Positions 41,510 through 54,089 of a stretch of DNA of 64,000 bases are shown piece by piece. The position numbers and the translations under genes were made by a program. The stretch comes from Phytophthora sp. 'mugwort' (Eukaryota; Oomycota; Peronosporomycetes; Peronosporales; Peronosporaceae). How positions within the stretch are numbered: the stretch's first letter is position 1; each line of letters starts with the position of its first letter. The notes under the pieces were generated by a model, which searched no databases, was not told the DNA's origin, and saw only the letters and a list, made by a program, of their open reading frames with translations. The DNA lies in NCBI GenBank assembly GCA_033558025.1, contig JAUCEF010000017.1, positions 682,001-746,000 on the forward strand, written 5' to 3'.

Positions 41510-44500
41510 TGGGCCGAAAGAAGAGGACGCAAGAGGGACTCGAAGTCACTCTCTGAGAACGAGCGTGAAAATGCGACACCAGTCGCACCAGATGAGCCCC
41601 GCGACAAGAAGCGGCGCCAAGCTAATCGACGACGAAAGAGGTACGACTTAAACAAGCAACTTGGATCCCTTACTGGCGCAGAGAATGCCTAAACTGTTCT
41701 CGCAAGGGGTTCGCGGCTACAGCGGGTGAGAGTGGTCAAGTCCCGGTGGTTCCTACTAGTGCGACCGAGGTCACAGAGCACGTTGTGGAACAGCACTCAG
41801 CCATCGCTACTGGCCCTCAAAACGAGGAAGCCTGCGTGATTGCAAGGCGAGGGCGGGATACAGAGCGACAGCGCGCAAGACGGGCAAACATGACTTCGTC
41901 TCAACGAGAAGGTGCTAAGCGGAGAAATTTGGAGCAGAATAGCCGACGCAGGGTTCAGCAACGTGAGGATCAACGCCAAGATGAAAGGAAACGGAACCGG
42001 ATTGAACAAAAATAGTGACGGGCACGGCAGAGACAAGAGGAGCGATATTAAGAGCGACATCTAAATCCAGCGTCCCGAGGTACCTTATGGTCTCAGCAGA
42101 GAGTAGAAGAACGCGGATGGAACACAGCTATAAGGCGGTTCAACGATCCCACCAGACAGAAAAAGGTGCGGGAACAAGAATGAGAGCTGAATTCAACAGA
42201 CCGCTGTGCACAACGCTCCCAGCAGACGGAAGAAGAACTCGCTGTAGAACGTGAACAAATTACGGCTTCCGCATGGTTCAGCGATCTCAGCAGACAGAGG
42301 AGGAGCGCTATCAAGAGCAAGAGCTGAATATAAAATCCCGGAGGATTTAACGCTCTCAGCGGACAGAGGAAAGCGTGCTTTCGATCGAGAGTTAAATATA
42401 GTTGCCAGGGCTATCCAGCGCTCTCGGCTGACACAAGAAGTGTGCGATCTCGAGCGAGAATCAAATCGCGCCTAACAGATTGCTCGGCTAGCGCTGTTGC
42501 CAAATGATGTTCATGAAGCCGAAAGAGGTCGAGATAGGAGCAGGCGCCGAACAGTCCGTCGCTGGGAGCCCTAGCTAACCACGAAGCGTTTTGGGTCGTT
42601 ATGGTTACTGGACCTCACGTGGTTGACGGTCGACACAGACTACCCACCCACCGCGGCTTGCGAGCATTGTAATGCATGGCAATGGCCCGGTGAGACTAAA
42701 CAAGGGTGTTGTCTTGAAGGCAAGGTGAAGCTTCCACCTCTATCACCCGTACTCTCGCGACTTCTGCAGGTTTAGGGTGACACTGCGTTTCGCTAAAATA
42801 TTAGGGCATGTAACCAAGCGTATGCAATCATGTCTATCGGAGCCTTCTGCTCAAACCATTCATTTTAAGAAGTGCGCCAAGATGAAAGCTTCGCAGGCTA
42901 GCGTGAAGTATACACGTACCGCATCCGAGGCGCCACAGGTCACTATCTGGAGTCTCTGCTACCTCCTATCGACTGTTTCATTAGCGAGGGAACTGCTCCC
43001 AAGTTTGCGAAGATCGTTGACTCAGATATGCAACGCCGTGTGTGGGGGGTATTTTCTCGGATTTAGATCAAATTGCGCTGTTGGACATCGAGGAAATGAT
43101 GCAAACATACAACCCGTTCGCTCAACAGTTATTAACCTTCGGATAGAGGATGCGAGAGCACAGTGCAGATGAAGTCGTCGGCCTCTTGTTCCGACTACAT
43201 GAAAACCCACCGTGACCGGAGACCTACAATTTGCCAATGGTGCCAGAAGTGGGTGCGACTCTCATCGAAGACGGCGACCTGGATCAGCCTCGGGACCTTC
43301 TCCTACACACACGAAACCATCAACTCTTGCGTCTGTTCGAAACGAATGCTATGTACGACCTTCTCCAGTATCCATTGCTACAGCCGCATGGGAAACTGGA
43401 GTGGACTTACACGGACATATACGAAGACGTCGTGCACAGAGACAAAAAAAACGAGATGTCACTACGGGAACATGTTGCGTATCGACTATATCAGAAGGGG
43501 GACAACGATTTCGCTCTTCATCAAGGTGGACAGCTATTCCAGTAGTATTGCGTAGATCAGCGGGCCAAGTGTGAGCAAGATCAACTACGCTGGATCGCCG
43601 CACACCAGACCGAAATACGCTGTGACCAACATCGCGGGCTCCAGGACGCGCTACTTGACGAGCTACTGTCTTAGTGAACGTAGGGGAGGGATTACTCTCC
43701 GATACTGGGTTCATCCCGATCGAGGACGTAGACGCTACCAACACATAACCAAGTAGGCAAACGGGTTATCCTTCCGTCGTCCCTTTCGGGGAGTTCGCGT
43801 CGGATGTATAAGTCGTACCAAACCTCCATGGCTATTGTTCGGGATTACGGTAAACCAGACGCATTCGTGACGATGACTTTGCAATCCGACGTGGGAAGAA
43901 ATCGAGGAAATGATATCCTCCCAAATTAAAGCGCTCAAGATCGACCTGACAATGTCGCGAGGGTATGGCAGCAAAATATAGGAGCCTTCTTAGCGATTTT
44001 AAGTGCGGGCAGCTTTTGCCACGGGTTTACGTCGTCAAATTCCAAAAACGGGGTCTTTCGCATGCCCGCAACCTAATCATCCTGGTGGATGAAGACAAGC
44101 CGCACACCCGAAAAATTATTGACAAGTTAGTGTCTGCAGAGCTGCCTGACGCTGCGGCAAACCCAGCGCTTTTCGAAACGGTAAATGACATGCATGATGC
44201 ATGGTCCATGCGGTGCAGCGAATCCGACGTGCTCCTATATGAAGGATGAAAAGTGCACAAAAGCTGTTAGTGGAGGTTAATCGGGCGAACCAACATGTTA
44301 ACCAATGTACAGACGATGTTGTCGCTCGCGCGGAGTTCTCAAGCTCAAAAGGAAATAGAACGACAATGAAACGGTGGATCAGTGGGTGGAACCATACAAC
44401 CCGTATCTTTCATGTACAACCGCCACATCAACGTCGAAGTGTGCAAGGCGATCACGGCGGTCAAATATTTGTACAAGTACGTCTACTAGAGGTCCGACAA

Positions 44501-44680
44501 GGCGGTGATAACTGTGGATCGCGGGGGGGGAGAGACCTCACACCGGAGTCGAACGAGAACTTTCGTTTTTACAGTACAAATAAGTTTATTATGTATGTGC
44601 AGAGTACAAGAGCAGCGATTCCGGTCGATACTTCTCTGGTCAATTTGGGGTTTTATGTGGATCACAAAGGACCCTTATAA
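41510..44680 (+). pseudogene. Helitron Rep-type gene remnant (N-terminal and Rep parts; helicase missing)
   Basis: The order matches oomycete Helitron proteins. An Arg/Gln/Glu-rich N terminus built of tandem repeats (41.8-42.5 kb) comes first. A cysteine segment CEHCNAWQWPGET...CCLEGKVKLPPL follows at about 42660-42745. The Helitron-like N domain has TYNPFAQQLLTFG-type sequence, DQPRDLLLHTRNHQLLRL (43231 frame) and LQYPLLQPHGK. Then come RVILPSSLSGSSRRMYKSYQ, TSMAIVRDYGKPDAFVTMTL and the Rep core VVKFQKRGLSHARNLIILVD. The HUH motif (His-x-His) is HAR here, so the second metal His is lost. The tyrosine region HINVEVCKAITAVKYLYKY follows near 44430-44480. There are many stops and frame changes, and no helicase follows. 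The terminal TC and CTRR were not located. Confidence 0.75.
42024..42475 (+). repeat. About 69-nt tandem coding repeats in the Helitron N terminus
   Basis: Units begin with CAGCAGACAGA-like phrases near 42024, 42094, 42152, 42222, 42289, 42358 and 42426 and run through ...CGCTCT/CGATCT. Spacing is mostly 67-70 nt, about 23 codons, consistent with an Arg/Glu/Gln-rich protein repeat. Confidence 0.65.
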
Positions 44681-44689
44681 CCAATCAGA

Positions 44690-45745
44690 CTGCACCGTTT
44701 TGCTATAATGTAATTTATCAGGATAACCAGACCGATTGCGACTTGTACAGATTTGGATAGGTTGATATGACAGACACAAAGTTGTGACACACGAGGCTAT
44801 ATAAAAAAACGGCATATAAATGTTTTGACCAATCAAGATCAACTTCATAGGCACCAGCTTTCATTCGGGCTTTTGCAATCAAAAGCGATGGACGAGAGCG
44901 ACGGTCCTTGCTTGTGGGGGATAATTTCGAACGAATCCGGCGAAGAAGCTCCTGGCGTGGGTGACTAAGTAGGCGAGGCGCAGGAGTGTGTAGATGAAGC
45001 CACTGGCGGTGAGATTGAGCTGGCCAGTCCTCGCGTCCGTCGGAGGACGTACAAGAACGATCTTAAAGCTCGAGTACTCGCTGGGCTCGAGCGTGGCGTA
45101 AGTGCTGCCCAAGCAACAACAAATGATGAACTAAATTCCAGGACTGCTATTTATGGATGGAAGAAGTTGCACAGTAGGATAGAAGATGCGTGGACAGCAA
45201 AAAAAAGATCTATGGTATGATGAGCGCGTCGGCTACCACGTCATCCACTCTGTAGTCGTTCCGGACACGCAACCGACCGACGAGAACGAACTCGTGCGAC
45301 GCAACGCCTCGCTTTATCATGTTTACCGTCATAAAAGTCCAAACACCGTTCAGATACACATTCGAGGGTTCTGGCAGCTCAATTGTAGCATGCTCCCGGT
45401 ACTTCAGACCTACACGAGCATCGAAGCGATCCTCGCCATCACTTGGATCCCATCCTGCTCACGGATGAAAAAGGTCGCGTGGCTGACTCAAAAGAGCCGA
45501 AGCGTGGACAGCGAACCCGACTCGAGTTGCTGCAGTATTTGCAGACGTTGTGTCGGTGGCAGCTTCACTGCGTACGAGAGCTGCTCAGTCTATCAGAGTG
45601 TGGTGTGTCGACGATGCCGAGCCTCGAAGCTGCCATTTCTCGTCTGCATTCTATGAAGCCGTAGATCCGTCCTCTGGAAGCGCCTGTAAGTCCACCATCA
45701 TGATGCGCGATGATCCTCGTGGTGGCGTCTATCTAGCGTGTTAGG
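44690..45745 (+). other. Unidentified coding-like region
   Basis: Plus-strand frames in 44980-45745 look protein-like. VLAGLERGVSAAQATTNDEL and SRTAIYGWKKLHSRIEDAW suggest a helix-turn-helix-like start. RVGYHVIHSVVVPDTQPTDE follows near 45225, LDPILLTDEKGRVADSKEPK near 45445, and TRLELLQYLQTLCRWQLHC to 45663. The frames change at least twice. The beginning resembles DNA-binding N termini of oomycete transposases, but no catalytic motif follows. It is not assigned. Confidence 0.3.
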
Positions 45746-46559
45746 TGCCCCCTCTTTGTTAATCGTTCAGCGATTTAATTTTCTCTAGCTGATGGTTGGG
45801 TCAAATATTCTAGTGTCATATCTTTGTGTCTGTTATGCCTCTTTATAGTAAATAAAAAACTCGGCTGTCATATCAATCCGTCCAATCTGTATCAACCGTT
45901 TAGGGTCGTCAAGATTTTGCGTACGCACTATAATTACAGTAGCTTTCCTGAAAACCCCAGCAAGAAATCGAGGAATTTACGATTGATAAAATACCGTTAA
46001 ATATATTGACACCAAACATCAAGTTTTAATCTTCTACACTGCTTATGATTAGCTCAAAAACATACGTTTGACAGAAACAGCGTTCACTTGGTGTGCTTTT
46101 TGTTTTCTTCTGGCGCAAAAAGTGGGTCAGAGCAACAATTTCTGCTTTTGATGAAGTTGTCTTTGCAATTGTAACAAACCTACCATCTGGCTTGAGATGG
46201 AGACGACGCGACCAGCGCACGTGGAGATGAAGGTGGAGAATGTTGGAGGAATACTGGAGCTCCACACGGAGATGACGCGACCAGCCCCTAATAATTATAA
46301 GCAACATGGCCACAGTCACAACCGCGACTCGCTTAAGGTCATAATAGATAGCTGTATTGCCACTCATGCTGTTTGAGCAGCATCTGGCTGGTGATGGCAG
46401 TCAATATGGGGCGGCGCAGCATTAACAGATTTTTATGGTCGTTAAGTGGCCTTCTATTTGAGTTGTTTACTGTCCTATAGAAGCCGGATATGTAGTAAGA
46501 CGTTCCTGTATGTTGGTCGTCTGTGTGTGTTGCTGGTCTTCCAACGGGCTTGAGTCCGC
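45746..46559. other. Gene-free stretch
   Basis: This has an internal direct repeat: GGAGACGACGCGACCAGC near 46199 and GGAGATGACGCGACCAGC near 46268. Otherwise only short frames occur. It may include the 3' flank of LINE 2. Confidence 0.35.
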
Positions 46560-46574
46560 TATGATTTTTTGTGT

Positions 46575-49500
46575 CTAGGTGTTGGGGTGTGTAGCTCCTC
46601 CCGTGCCCTGGGTATCGTAAATCGTTGTCATGTTGCTTTTTGCTATCATTTTTGCTACTGTTAGCGGTGTTCCAGCCGGTTCGCCCATTGCACAGAGAAG
46701 AATTCCTTCAAACTCTGCGCCACTGTGGTGGCTGGGTCGTTTGCTGACGGTTTTTTCTGAAGTTTTTTTAGTCTGCGCTTGTAGTGATGGAGCTGAAGGC
46801 ACTGACGACCAAGACTATCGACTCTAAGGTAAGTTGATTCTGAGGTCGTCGTCAGTGCCTTCAGCTCCATCAGTCCTTGATTCAACGTCCTTGCAGCATT
46901 GTCGATTTTTGTGCTTTGTGTTCCCAGTTTGATGCTGCCCGCTTTTATGGGCTTCCATTGTGGCCCTGCCTCTTGATGGTATATTACCCATCCGCCCGAG
47001 CTCTGATTGTCCTTAGTGCCGTGCATGTAGTAGTGAATATTCCAGACTTCCAGTTCTGGTTCATCCTCGTTCTCGTCCAAAGACATGATAATACTGTGAC
47101 AAATGCCCAGACAGAGCCCTCGGATTTTCGTTGTTGGGTTCCCCCCATGCCATTGCTATTGCTCGTGCCTGGTGAGCTCCTGTTGCTATTACTGCTGCTC
47201 TGGTTTTGCGTTCATTTAAATTTTTGTTGTTGAAGACTGCGACAATTTGAGACGCCATAGCAACGCTGGTGTTACTGTCGCCCATATCGTCTAGTAACTT
47301 CATTGCTTCGGTGTGATGGGATGCCCATCGTCCGATGTATAGTTGAGCTTTTGCCAGGAACGCCGTTTGGTGCTGTCCTGGTTGCTGCTGCTAGTCATAG
47401 TTCTTCCTTTTGGTTCATTGGGACGGTATGTCCCATCCATTTGTTGATCCACGCCATCCACGCTGTCTCCGCTTTACTACAGCCCCATGATGTGGTCTAC
47501 CGTTTCCTTCCTGCATATGCATTCTGTTCGGGACATGATCGGTCATCTGGCCAACCTGTATGTCGGAGATTGAGCGCTCCGATCGTTATTCGATATATCG
47601 TCCAATTCTGAAAGTCTGTGAATAATCCTATGCGGTTCCAAATTTGTTTTGGGTTCTGTTGGAGCGCTGCTCTTCCCCATGTAGACGAAGTTGATCTGTT
47701 CTGGATGTGATCTAGTATTGGTTGTAGTTGCGTTTGCAGGTGTCGTTTGAATCGTGTGGATCGTTGTTTTCGCAGTGTTTTTGGCTAAATTCCGTGCCAT
47801 AGTTCCTTCCGGTACTGTCCAAGGGTATAGCGCTGTTGTTGGATTTGGTTCGAAGGCCAGTCCTACCACCTATTCCCACGCTTTTAGTTCGTGGCAGTCT
47901 TCGCTTTGTTGATATTCCCTATCTACCCATGTAATTCTCTATGTAAAGCCATCCGAATTTCTTGCCAAGTGAAACGCATCATTTTCCCATTCCCGGTGCT
48001 TCTTGCTGCGATTGTCGGTTTGCCATTTGTGTGTTGCGTCTGCCATTGAAGCTTCTTTTTGAATGGGGGCGGTTGTATCTGTTTGGGAGGTTCCACCGGA
48101 GTTCCCCATAAATTCCAGGATACACTGCTCAAAATCGTCTTGCACCATTTCTCGATGTTGCTTTTTTTTTTTCGTCGTTTCGATTTTTTTCTTCATCAGT
48201 GGAGGTTGAATTAGTATACTGTGTTTCGTGCTCTCTTCTTTGTCGCTGCCGCCGTAACGTTGATGTCTTGAATGCGGCATAGCTGTATTTTCGGGAAGTT
48301 CTCTATGCGCAGGGGTTTTCCTTTTCGTCCGTCAGGTACGCGTTATTGTCCCATGGTGCTTGAAGTAGAAATCCAGCCTGAGGCTGCTGTTGTTTCTGCC
48401 ATAGGTTTCGCGACGTCGTGAAGTGCATCTTGGAGTCATCCATCCATGTGCTTGTACCTGCATTATTGTTCTTGTCCGTCGTTTGTTTCTCCTTGTGTAC
48501 TACTGCTGTGTCCAACTGCTGCGTTTGAGCTTCACAAAGTTCTAACTTGCCTAGTCCTTGAGCTGATACTCTTGGTTTGCCTGCCTCTTCTCGGAGTGCT
48601 CGTCGATCATTTTTGCTGATGTAGGCCAGAAGGCGCAGCAAAGTTGTGTCGTTTGTTGCCGTGATGCGCGGCTGCGTGCCACGCTGCTGTATACGCGTCG
48701 TCTTGTTCTTGGAGCCATCGTTCTGCTAATTCGCTCGGGTGGCTTTCAGCGCTCGTTTAATGTCCTGCAGTCCCAGTCCTCCAGCTTTGGGTGGTGTGAA
48801 TACTAGTGCTGGATTGAGCTTGTGCGCGCTTGATTTCGGTTTTGCGTTCCATACGAACTGTTTTTGTAGATTCACTAGCTGTTTCAATACTTTTCTTGGT
48901 GGTACTAACTGCTTGCCGGTGTAGAGAGTTGATGGGAGTGCCACTATGTTGAAGAGCATCACTATTGCGCTACTGAATTCCCAATTGTTGTTGCTATCTG
49001 CAGTCGCCGTTGCGTTTTCTCCAGTTGTATCTTCCAGTTTTCATTTATCGCCTCTGTGTTGCCCACCCAGTAGCCTAGTGCCGAGTGGTTTCACCTGACG
49101 CTAAGACTGGGTATCCATTCCCTTTGCTCGGTGTTCCTGCTGTGTTGAGTCCAGTTAGTATAATTTTACTCGGCTGTACTCGAAGTCCCGACAGGTTGCC
49201 AAATTTTTGAAGGATAGTCTCCACTGTATCCAGTTCTCGAGCTGAGTTGAGAAATACTGTGCTGTCGTCTACGAATGCCGAAAATTTGTGTCGTTTTTCT
49301 TCTGTCCCCGGTATTGCTAATACCTTGCAATTGAGGGTGCCTTTTAATGGCTTGTCCAAGTGTGTCCACTCCCAGAATGAATAAAAGAGGAGCTAACGGA
49401 CACCCCTGTCGAATCCCTGAATTTGCTTCTTAGTCTTGCGAAGTATTGCCATTCACAGCAAACTCGTAGTGGTGCCCGCACGGAGCATGTCTATCATTCT

Positions 49501-51525
49501 CAAAATTTCGGAGAGAAGCCATACTTCTGGAGAACTCGCTGCATGAAGTCGCGGTCCAGCGTGTCATATGCTTTTCGTAGGTCTAGAAAAAGTGCCATTG
49601 CTGCCTCTATCCATAGTTTCAAAGGGTCTGCTTTACTTTTTGCTAGTAGTGTTCTGAGTATTGTGATTGTCTTGTCAATGCTTCGGCCTCGTACAAATCC
49701 TTGTTATGCTTGCTGATTAGCATTGGCAATAAAGTGTGTAGACGTTCCGCGACTATCCTCCCGAACAGTTTGTAGGCTGTATTTAGAAGTGCGATCGGCC
49801 TGTAATCCATTGCATCTGGGGAGTCTCCTTTCTTTCTAAGTGGTATCACTGTTGCTTGTAGAAAGGAATCTGGTACCCCTTCCCCGTCCATGAACGCGTT
49901 GAACAATAGCGTGAGGCCTGGTGCCAGCTCCGCTGCGAAGTCTTTGTAGAAATCTTGATTGAGTCCCGTAGTTCCTGAAGATTTGTGTCTTTTCGGATTC
50001 TCGATTTCGTCCACGTTTTCTCCAAGTGATATCGGTTCCACGAGTTTTTGGGCTTCGGTCTCGGTCAGTTGTTTTTCTGTAGGTATTTGCACAAATTCAT
50101 TAAAGTCTTTTTCATGATGCCGTGATTCAGTAGTTGCATGCGATTTTCCCAGTACGTGGCTCCATTCCGATGTCATGCGTTCTTCAATTGGGTACACATA
50201 GTCGTCGTCGTAGAAGTGGCCTGAGGATGGGTTTATTGTTGTGATCGTTTGGTCCCGCTACCAGTTGGAGTTTCTTTTGAAGAATCTCATCATATTCTCA
50301 TCAGATGGTTGGAGGCTTGCGCCGAACGATCTCGCTGCTGTTTTCTTGCTCCTTCTTGTTTGTGCGCGTGTTTCTACCCTCGTTGTTCTGAAGTCTCGTT
50401 GATGCTCTAATGTTGTCGAAGTATCTTTGTCGTTGTCTGCTGTCTGCTCTTTTGACGCCTACAAGAAGTCTTTGGAGTCCTGTAATTATTCCTTCCCAAT
50501 CTGCTACTGGTGTTTTGCTTAATTCCTAGTCATCCATGAGTCCTGCTATTCCTTCTGCAATGGTATCGTGCACGCAGTGCGGCCGTCCGCTCCTGATTGG
50601 GTATAACATTCTCTACTTCGAGCTGTTCTGTGTTGTTGTCCTGGAAAAGAGCTCCATTCTTACTTCCTGGTGATTCGATTCGTGTGCCGGTGCGACCGCC
50701 TCTACCCACCGAACTTGATTGTACGGGGCTCCTTTGACGTAGAAACGATCTAGTAATTGCTCCTTCATGTTTCCAGTATGTGTAGTGTTGTAAGGGCTTC
50801 GTCGTCTACATGTCTGGTGAGTTTGGTTGCGTCCGTCATGTCCTTGATGTACGTCAGTCTCTCGAGTGCTGCACCCTGTGTTGGTCCTCTGCTCACTTGT
50901 CGATGTACTATTACCTTACGGATTTAATACATAGTTAAAATCTCCTCCTAGTATTATGGACGAGTGCCTGGCTAGCCATGGTTCTAAGTCCGTGTAAAAT
51001 TGTTCTCGTTGTGCTCGTTGATTGGATTCAGCTGGTGCATATATATTGAGTATCAGTCAGTCGTTCAGCTCCACTGCCATATCCTTGATGTCCATCTTGT
51101 CGGTAGGTAAGGTTTCAATCTAGTGCATATTTCCGGGGATGCCATTATCCCTAGTCCTGCCGATCCTGTTGTTGTCGTTTTCCTAAAGCTCATTGCTTTG
51201 TCCGTTTTGTTGATATTCCGTACTCGTCTCCATAATTCTTGCATGTCGTGTTTTTCTGTTTCGTTTTTTAGTTGGGTGTCTTGAAGTAGCAGGATGTCTG
51301 GGGTCCTTCGTCCTCTTTGTCTCCGCCACCCGCTCATCCAATGCCTTCTTGTATTTTTACGAATAAAAAAATCCACGTAGGTTCTGCGTTGATATCGTTA
51401 GTGTGCTTTTCTGCACCCTTCCGTCTTTGCGATGGAGATGGCGTTTCAAATAAAGCCGCTATGTTGTAAAGTTCATTATAATAATCATCTGTCGGGGTTC
51501 GCGGCGTCGAAGTTGCACTAGTCAT
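46575..51525 (-). pseudogene. LINE 2 second ORF: endonuclease and reverse transcriptase
   Basis: It begins near 51525. TPDILLLQDTQLKNETEKHD resembles the first AP-endonuclease motif with Asp in place of the usual Glu (LLQET). The reverse transcriptase appears as SSGTTGLNQDFYKDFAAELA, ATVIPLRKKGDSPDAMDYRP and IALLNTAYKLFGRIVAERL (50197-49643). After frame changes comes KFSAFVDDSTVFLNSARELD with the catalytic Asp pair, then NLSGLRVQPSK. The thumb region has LVNLQKQFVWNAKPKSSAHK and TPPKAGGLGLQDIKR. Further down, a CxC...ETVDHIM and GCSKAETAWMAWINKWMG pair in adjacent frames is the usual C-terminal zinc-binding segment. The last 800 bp encode VWNIHYYMHGTKDNQSSGGW and beyond, function unknown. 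Confidence 0.75.
46786..46871. repeat. 24-bp perfect inverted repeat inside LINE 2
   Basis: GATGGAGCTGAAGGCACTGA (first 20 nt of the left arm, 46786-46809) recurs inverted at 46848-46871 with a 38-nt spacer. It looks like a local inverted duplication. Confidence 0.8.
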
Positions 51526-52789
51526 TCAATTAGTATGCAGATGACTCCGATCCCCTTATGTCTTTTTGTTGATCCTGATCTTGTTGACTGGAGGCTAAGT
51601 GCGCCTCGAATTCGGCCCATATCCCTGCTGAGTCAGTCTGCTGGAGGATGGTCTGCAATTCCGGTCTCTTTTCCGAGGTTGTGAACAGCACGCTTAGATG
51701 GTCGACAGTCGATGCGGGTGGATTGTGGTGATATTCTGGATTCATTTGCTGTAGTTCTGCGCTGTAGACGGTGCTAGCTATCACTAGTCTCGACAGCGTT
51801 TGTCTTTGGTTCTTTCTGCAGAGCTTGAGCAGCTCTATCTCTCCATATTTCAGTTTTTTTTCAGCCTTGTCCACAGTTCTCGTGGATGCATATTCAGAAC
51901 ACTTAGGTCTTCCTGCGCCTGGTGCTGAAAGTCACTACAGCATGATTTTTTGATCCAGATTTGTAGTTTTTCATCTTCTATTTTGTCCGCGAATTGCGTG
52001 AGACAGTGTAGAAGACATTCAAGTCTCGCTTGCCGAGTCCAGAGATCTAGGATGGAGTCTGTCATTTTACTCAGAATATACCCTGGCCTCTCAAATCTGC
52101 CTAGTATGCTGATCAGAGTGTTTGGGGCTGCTTCGACCGCCTCTCTCCATTGTGCTGGCGTTGCAGGAATTGTTGGGAACGCTGCTGTTGTGAGCTGTGC
52201 CCACTCCGCAGTTAACCGATTCCATTTCTTTTTTCGTTAGCTTTATTGCCACTCTGCTCGACCCCCCTTGCTCCGACTCCGAGTTGAAGCGGCCTACCCC
52301 GTCTCTCCAAGGTGGTGGCCTCTCTGCTTCAGTCTCGTCTATTGGTGAATATGTCTGTTCCTCTGTTTCTGGCCCCCAATCTGAATCTTCTGATTGCTGA
52401 GTGTCCGTCCCAGTCGGCGTGAACTGCCAATTATGCAGTATGGTCTCCGAGATGTCATATTTCTTTGTCCAATTCGAAACTTCCGCCTTGTTTTGCCAGT
52501 CCAGGTTCCTGAGCACGTGCCTTGTTCCCGGTGCAATCCCGTGAATCCCTGCAGATGGAAAAGAGTTGAGTTCTTCTTTGCGGTTCCCTCCATATCGCTT
52601 AATCTTCATTGCCTCGTGTTCTTCTGCTGTTAAGTTCGGAGCATCTTGGACTACCTCTGTTTCAATACTTTTCGTTCCTCGCGTTTGGGTTGGATTTATA
52701 CTGGTGGGGTTCATTGGTTCGTCGTCCTCACTCTTGTTGTCAAAGTCATTGTCTTCTTCCATAGGAGTTGCTGTGGTTTGCTCCTCCTG

Positions 52790-53400
52790 TTGTGCTGTAA
52801 ATTGGAGCCAATTGAAGTGGCGTGGTCTGAACACGACGACTATCGGCGAGTCCCCACGCTCCTCTGTGTTAGAACATTCTCTCTTAAGTACTTGCATCCA
52901 TTTGGTCGGTTCGTTTCCCCGAATTATCTTTTCTACTCCCGAGGTGAACTTTTTGCCGTACTTGTGGCTTCCTTGAGTTCATATATCGCATAGTTAGCTT
53001 GGTTCATGCTGGGTTGCGCTACCACGCAGAAAGTTTTCCTGTGCAGTATAGTTTACCAACAGGCTCAGTGTTTCTGCTGATCCCCTACAAGCTCTCGTCG
53101 ATGTACCCATTTCTCTTCGAATCCGACCTTGCCAAGTCCGCAAAGTGTTCTTTCAAGGCTTGTTTTGATTGCTGCATCTCCTTGTGATTCTCAAGTGTGC
53201 TGAGTAGTTGAATTCGTGTAGTATGAGGGTATCCTTCATCGAAAAAGTGGTTGGACGCTGCTTGTATTCCTCGCTCGAGCTTCGTTGTTAAGGCTTCAAT
53301 AGATTTTTGGTTGCCTTCCTCATCAAATATTTTCTGCAGCATTGCCATAGCTACCGCATAGTACTGGCAATTTCCATTAGTAAGTGCCCCTATCTCCGTA
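52790..53400 (-). other. OTU-like cysteine protease region of LINE 2
   Basis: LTNGNCQYYAVA resembles the OTU nucleophile box (DGNC/DGDC; here NGNC). Its Cys codon is at 53369-53367. IVVVFRPRHFNWLQF resembles the OTU histidine box (HYxxL/HFxxL); its His codon is at 52819-52817. The two are about 183 codons apart, compatible with OTU folds. A frame break lies between them. Confidence 0.6.
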
Positions 53401-54047
53401 AGGCCACTTGCTTGTAGAACTTCTCTGGGTGTCGGCGATTGATCCGCGAATGCTCTCACATTAATTGACTTTAGTACCTATGTGGCGTCTGCTGGAACGG
53501 TGTGTCGTTTTGTCGCCACTTGTTTTTCGATCAACTTTTTCTGTTGTTCCATCGCTGGGGACCTGAATCTGAGTAAGGTACTAATCTCTTCTCCAATGAT
53601 CCTGTTATTTGACTTCTCCTTGGTTTCGTGTACTTCTTCCGTTCTGTTTTGTATTTCGGGTTTTTCCTCTGCTTCTGGGCTCCTGTACCTATGCATTATT
53701 GATCTTTGTTTTTTTTTGCTGTGGGGTTTCGCGTTTTGCCTGCTCTCCTTGCTCTCCGTTCTTCATGTTGTATCCTACTCGTTGCCACGTTGATGCCGAT
53801 GGCTGCTGTTTTGTTCGCCCTTCCTCTTGGCTTTGCTCACTGGGTTCCATCGATGGAGTTGTTTGCCTTGTTGCCATTTTGGGCGTGACCAACTGATTGG
53901 TCTGCGGCTGCTGCTCTTCTTAATCCAGTACTGTTGTAGCTCCTCGAAGCTAGTCACCGTAGATGATTGTTTTGGCAGTTCTGCAATTTCTTCTGCTGTT
54001 ACTGTGATGCTGTATCCGCTGGTTTCCCAGTACTTATCCGCCACGTT

Positions 54048-54089
54048 GCAAAGCGTCCTCGTGTGACCGCTTCCTCCACATTGGAAGCA
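54048..54089 (-). other. CCHC zinc knuckle of LINE 2
   Basis: CFQCGGSGHTRTLC has exact C-x2-C-x4-H-x4-C spacing. All four ligands are present. Confidence 0.8.

Noticed and set aside
46661..47086. RNase H domain at the end of LINE 2
   Set aside because: GGWVIYHQEAG vaguely resembles an RNase H strand, but none of the acidic catalytic motifs can be placed.
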